NCBI GenBank assembly: GCA_041650355.1 | Contig: JBAZLI010000044.1 | Span: 1 to 8,555, forward strand | Direction: 5' to 3' | Length of the DNA stretch: 8,555 nucleotides | DNA from: Candidatus Micrarchaeia archaeon | GTDB lineage: Archaea; Micrarchaeota; Micrarchaeia; Anstonellales; Bilamarchaeaceae | Shown here: positions 5,915 through 8,555 of the stretch, in pieces | Layout of the letters: every line of letters starts with the position of its first letter | How positions within the stretch are numbered: the first letter of the stretch is position 1 | Program-made: the position numbers and the translations under genes | The notes under the pieces: generated by a model | What the model saw: only the letters and a program-made list of their open reading frames with translations | Database searches by the model: none | Told to the model about the DNA's origin: nothing

Positions 5915-7522
5915 TCACTCTTCAGGAACTTCCGGTTCCTCAAGTTTCTCCTTCTTCTCCTCGCCGTTGCCGTTCTCCCCGTTGCTTTCATTTGCGTATT
6001 TCCTCTCCACTATTTCAACAAGCTTCTTCCCGAGCTCCTCGCTCTTAGTGCCCGAGAGCTCGCCCAAATCCTTGGATAATTGCTCTATGTACCTGAAGAC
6101 CGCCTTCTTCTTCCCTTCGCGCTCCCTTTCGCGCACCACGCTTCCAACGTAGCGCTGCATCAAGCGCGCGGCCTCCTGCACCGCATTCCTTATCTCATCC
6201 ATTATCTCCTCGTCAGTGGAGATTGCCTGCTTGCCCGCCCCGGTGTAAGGGACGTGCACAGAAGTGAAGTTTATGAAAACCGTTATCGCGCTATTGTCAA
6301 AATCCTTTATCCCATACCTCTTCCAATCTATGTTCTTCACCGCCTCGGTTATCCCGCACCCTCCTGCGTCGAAAAGCAGAGGGACCCGGTTCGCGAACCT
6401 CATTATGTCCCCTGCCCTGCCCCCCTCGGTCTTCTCGTGGCCTGAGTTCCCGCCGTAAGCTATAGCGGCCTCCACCAGGAACGGAATCCCGCCCCTGAAA
6501 ACCTTCGGGCTCCTTTCAGTCACCGCCATGAATTCGGGCACAAGGATGTTCTTCACCGCCTTCTCAATCTGCTCCTTCCCTATGGGAACCACGCTGTCCG
6601 TCGCAGGGGCTATCCACTTCACCTGCTTGAACACCTTTACGAGCTTATCCGCCTCCTCCCAGCTCAAATCCTTGGGCTTCCTGCCGAAATTTATTTCTGG
6701 AGCTAGCGCCCTTATATCGGAAACCTTGTTCGCGCTCACTCTGGAGAAAGAATCCTGGAGGAACTGGTTGAGCGTCCCTTCGTTCACCCTTTTCGAGAAG
6801 TCAATCAAGTCATGGGTGGTTATTCCCAACGGATGCGGAAGCACGTCCCTGGGCTTTGGCGGTATCCTTTCATCGCTTCTCGGAAAAGTCACGCTGTTCC
6901 CGCCCGGTTCCACGAGTGTAATCTGCGCGTGCGGATTCGCGAGCGCGGTCCTCCTCAAATACTCATAAACTCCGTAAGCCCCGCTGTCGTATTTCACGTC
7001 GCTGAACTCCGCCTCTATGACCAGCCCGGTGCCGTCCGCGTTCGGCTCCTTAACCAGGTTTGTAATGACCGGGGAGTTGGACTTGAAATCTATCGCGAGA
7101 TTGCACTTCACTATCGCTTCCTTGTACCTGGATTCCACGTAAATCGGCTTTCCCGTAGTGAGGAGCGCGTACATCGTGCATCCTGTCGCGCCTATTCCCT
7201 GCTGGCCCCTCTGCTGGGCGTATCGCGCGAATTTCGTGCCTGCGAGCATCTGTCCGAGCGCCTTCCCAATGAGCTTCTCAGGTATTCCGGTCCCGTTGTC
7301 CTGCACCTTCGTCCTCAAATTCCCGTTTTCGAGCTCCTTTATCTCAACCCTAATGTCAGGAAGTATTCCGTGCTCCTCGCACGAGTCCAGGGAGTTGGTT
7401 ATGTACTCGTGCACTATGGTGGTGAGGCTCCTCACCTTGCCCGAGAAGCCGAGCATCTGCCTGTTCTTCTTGAAGAACTCGGCAACTGAGTATTCCTTGA
7501 ATTTGTCGAACACGTCGCCCAT
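5915..7522 (-). CDS. top6B: DNA topoisomerase VI subunit B (GHKL ATPase)
   Basis: Topo VI B binds ATP, dimerises as a gate and drives strand passage through the A subunit. The 535 residues run in the expected order. The GHKL ATPase domain has the N-box HEYITNSLDSCEE (Glu39, Asn43, Asp46), the DNGTGIP ADP-binding motif at 75-81 and the glycine-rich lid GQQGIGATG at 106-114. An H2TH-like middle domain spans about 230-310. The transducer domain follows, with RFANRVPLLFDAG at 375-387 and the probable ATP-sensing switch lysine in TGAGKQAI (Lys431). The last 25 residues are an Asn/Gly/Glu-rich acidic tail without recognisable domain. Length and motifs are typical and the gene looks intact. It starts at the ATG at 7522, after an AAAGGCGAT-type ribosome binding site and a clear TATA box. 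Its TGA overlaps an ATG of top6A by one base, the usual B-then-A operon order. Confidence 0.98.
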   Translation of the reverse strand: MGDVFDKFKEYSVAEFFKKNRQMLGFSGKVRSLTTIVHEYITNSLDSCEEHGILPDIRVEIKELENGNLRTKVQDNGTGIPEKLIGKALGQMLAGTKFARYAQQRGQQGIGATGCTMYALLTTGKPIYVESRYKEAIVKCNLAIDFKSNSPVITNLVKEPNADGTGLVIEAEFSDVKYDSGAYGVYEYLRRTALANPHAQITLVEPGGNSVTFPRSDERIPPKPRDVLPHPLGITTHDLIDFSKRVNEGTLNQFLQDSFSRVSANKVSDIRALAPEINFGRKPKDLSWEEADKLVKVFKQVKWIAPATDSVVPIGKEQIEKAVKNILVPEFMAVTERSPKVFRGGIPFLVEAAIAYGGNSGHEKTEGGRAGDIMRFANRVPLLFDAGGCGITEAVKNIDWKRYGIKDFDNSAITVFINFTSVHVPYTGAGKQAISTDEEIMDEIRNAVQEAARLMQRYVGSVVREREREGKKKAVFRYIEQLSKDLGELSGTKSEELGKKLVEIVERKYANESNGENGNGEEKKEKLEEPEVPEE

Positions 7523-7578
7523 CGCATATCGCCTTTCTTTAACTGGTCGCTTTCGCAGTTGGCTTTAATCCGCGCATT

Positions 7579-7586
7579 TATTTAAA
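7579..7586 (-). promoter_or_regulatory. Archaeal TATA box of the top6B-top6A operon
   Basis: The minus strand reads TTTAAATA, matching the archaeal box A consensus, with an A-rich GAAACA just upstream as expected for a TFB recognition element. Transcription would start near 7556, giving a leader of about 34 bases before the top6B ATG. The box lies within an inverted repeat, CATTTA-TT-TAAATG at 7575-7588. Confidence 0.65.
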
Positions 7587-7611
7587 TGTTTCTTGGGGCA
7601 GGGTAAATTGC

Positions 7612-7947
7612 CTACCTTGTTCCGCCCATTACGGCAATCACTGTTGCTATGGCCGCAAGCACAAGCGCTACTAGCCCCGCTGCCCCGGGAATGTTCCCGA
7701 ACATCAGATAGTTGACCGCGAGCGTTGCCCCAACAAGAAAAAGCGTCCAAACGACGTGCGCGGTTATGAAATTCTGCTGGGTCGTTCCCGCATTATATCC
7801 CCATGCGACGAAATACTGCGCAACAAGAAGCAAAGGGACCATGAGCAGGAAATTCCTGATTCCGAATTCGTTTTTTGCCAGCCAGCCGTTGCCCAGCTGT
7901 ATCCCTATGGCTCCGATTAGGAAAAACAGAACGAACGCATAATCCAT
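7612..7947 (-). CDS. Small four-helix integral membrane protein
   Basis: This 111-residue protein has four predicted membrane helices at about 4-20, 32-52, 64-83 and 86-107, with short polar loops. Size and topology resemble the 4-TM members of the drug/metabolite transporter superfamily (SMR-like), but the first helix has no acidic residue comparable with the essential Glu of EmrE, so drug/proton exchange is not supported and the substrate is unknown. The ATG at 7947 is chosen because the TATA-like element around 7990-7997 places transcription start near 7967. The upstream bases contain AAGGAG and GGGCGGT, like a leader, and MDYAF leads straight into helix 1. ATGs at 7968 and 7974 would add 7 or 9 residues, and 7968 could be a leaderless start. 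It lies between the KH gene and top6B, on the same strand but with separate promoter signals on both sides. Confidence 0.8.
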   Translation of the reverse strand: MDYAFVLFFLIGAIGIQLGNGWLAKNEFGIRNFLLMVPLLLVAQYFVAWGYNAGTTQQNFITAHVVWTLFLVGATLAVNYLMFGNIPGAAGLVALVLAAIATVIAVMGGTR

Positions 7948-7985
7948 AAGACCGCCCTTCTCCTTCATGCGCATAGATTATGTGC

Positions 7986-8041
7986 AAAAATTAAAAAGGC
8001 TGCAAACGGGGCACTATCACTCGGAAGCCCGCAGTTCGCAG
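7986..8041 (-). terminator. Hairpin plus U-tract after the KH gene, overlapping a TATA-like element
   Basis: Two bases or fewer after the KH stop, the minus strand reads CTGCGAAC-TGC-GGGC, a loop of about 14 bases, then GCCC-C-GTTTGCAG. This pairs as 8+4 base pairs with one G-U pair and a small internal loop. It is followed by CC-TTTTT-AA-TTTTT. The G-U pair forms only in minus-strand RNA (plus-strand RNA would have an A-C mismatch), which fits termination of the minus-strand gene. The TTTTTAAT within the tract (7997-7990) is also the likely TATA element of the membrane-protein gene. Confidence 0.55.
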
Positions 8042-8042
8042 G

Positions 8043-8555
8043 TCATTTCCCCATGAGCTTGTTCGCAAGAATCTCTTTTTTATACCTGGCCAAGTCGTTG
8101 AAAACAGTGCTCAGCTGCGCCCCGTCTATGATTTTGTTCACCGCCTTCTTCGCGTACTGCATGGTGTCCATGTTTGCGATTATGCTTATGGTCCACCCGT
8201 AAACCGAGATTTTGCACTCTGCCGCGGCTTCGATTTCGAGCTTCATCTTCCCCTCTTCCCCAATCACTCTTCCCTTCACCCTTGCAAGATTGTTCTCCCC
8301 CTTCACGATTTCCCGCAAATCAATGATTTCAAGCATGTAATTCTCGTTGAGCAGGCGCTCCGCGTCCTTCGCGCTGAACCCCCGCCCTATTGCGTGCACC
8401 ACGTCCTTGAGGAAATAGGCTTTCGCGCTGTCGCCCTCTATGCTCACTTCCCCCTCTTTATTCACTTCTATTTTCGTCTCCGTGAGCTTCTCGAGCCTGC
8501 CCTTCGCTTCCCCTCCCTCGCCGAAAAGCGCACCCACCCTTTCCGGCGGAATCTT
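8043..8555 (-). CDS. Archaeal Pno1/Dim2-type double KH-domain RNA-binding protein, 5' end outside the window
   Basis: The visible 170 residues hold two KH domains. The first begins at the right edge with KIPPERVGALFGEGG and its GxxG loop is GEGG (residues 12-15). The second has VIGEEGK with GEEG at 99-102, followed by a C-terminal helical region ending LMGK and a TGA. A GTG at 8537 could be read as a start, but the in-frame codons beyond it (KIPPER) are the conserved first strand of KH1, so the true start lies past the edge; only a few residues should be missing from a protein of about 180. Homologues bind the 3' region of small-subunit rRNA and act in 40S/30S maturation, next to RIO kinases. 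Here that role is inferred from family. In other archaea this gene often sits beside top6B-top6A, as it does here with one membrane-protein gene between. Confidence 0.93.
   Translation of the reverse strand, partial: KIPPERVGALFGEGGEAKGRLEKLTETKIEVNKEGEVSIEGDSAKAYFLKDVVHAIGRGFSAKDAERLLNENYMLEIIDLREIVKGENNLARVKGRVIGEEGKMKLEIEAAAECKISVYGWTISIIANMDTMQYAKKAVNKIIDGAQLSTVFNDLARYKKEILANKLMGK

Noticed and set aside
5503..6048. Plus-strand open frame (181 codons) across the top6B-top6A junction
   Set aside because: It is the Ser/Pro/Leu-rich complement of two well-supported genes; no start signals.
6812..7489. Plus-strand open frame (225 codons) opposite top6B
   Set aside because: It is fully contained opposite a clear GHKL ATPase gene, with Arg/Leu/His-rich sequence and no motif.
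1..8555. CRISPR array, tRNA, rRNA or insertion sequence
   Set aside because: No regularly spaced repeats, cloverleaf-like sequence, rRNA stretch or transposase motif was seen in the window.

Overview
The window looks archaeal. It carries both subunits of DNA topoisomerase VI (B then A, overlapping by one base), an archaeal Pno1/Dim2-type double-KH RNA-binding protein, TATA-box-like promoters (TTTAAATA) and Shine-Dalgarno motifs of the archaeal GGTGA type. Peptidoglycan-binding-like folds inside large, otherwise unrecognisable proteins have a DPANN-like flavour (Micrarchaeota or Diapherotrites type), but nothing here proves the lineage.

Layout. Bases 1-3819 (+ strand) hold two large genes of unknown function, 19 bases apart and so probably one transcript. 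The first is cut by the left edge: its reading frame is open to the start of the window and its protein is helix-rich and cysteine-free. The second has a beta-rich N-terminus, a long K/E/P-rich linker with an internal repeat, a peptidoglycan-binding-like helical domain and a small C-terminal domain. Bases 3884-4498 (- strand, convergent) hold a small basic coiled-coil protein in clearly AT-richer DNA, with its own strong ribosome binding site and AT-rich upstream region. Bases 4674-7522 (- strand) are the top6B-top6A operon behind a good TATA box. Bases 7612-7947 (- strand) hold a small four-helix membrane protein. Bases 8043-8555 (- strand) are the KH protein, cut by the right edge and followed by a terminator-like hairpin whose U-tract overlaps the next gene's TATA-like element.

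How the genes work together. Topo VI A and B form one A2B2 enzyme that relaxes and decatenates DNA. The KH protein probably acts in small-subunit rRNA maturation. KH-top6B-top6A is a neighbourhood known in other archaea, often with RIO1 kinase and aIF1A, which would lie beyond the right edge. Here a small membrane-protein gene sits inside it. The left-hand pair is the best candidate for something undescribed: two unrecognised, probably co-expressed proteins, one with a peptidoglycan-binding-like fold but no visible export signal. No tRNA, rRNA, CRISPR array or insertion sequence was seen. No gene-free stretch exceeds 300 bases; the longest is 4499-4673.
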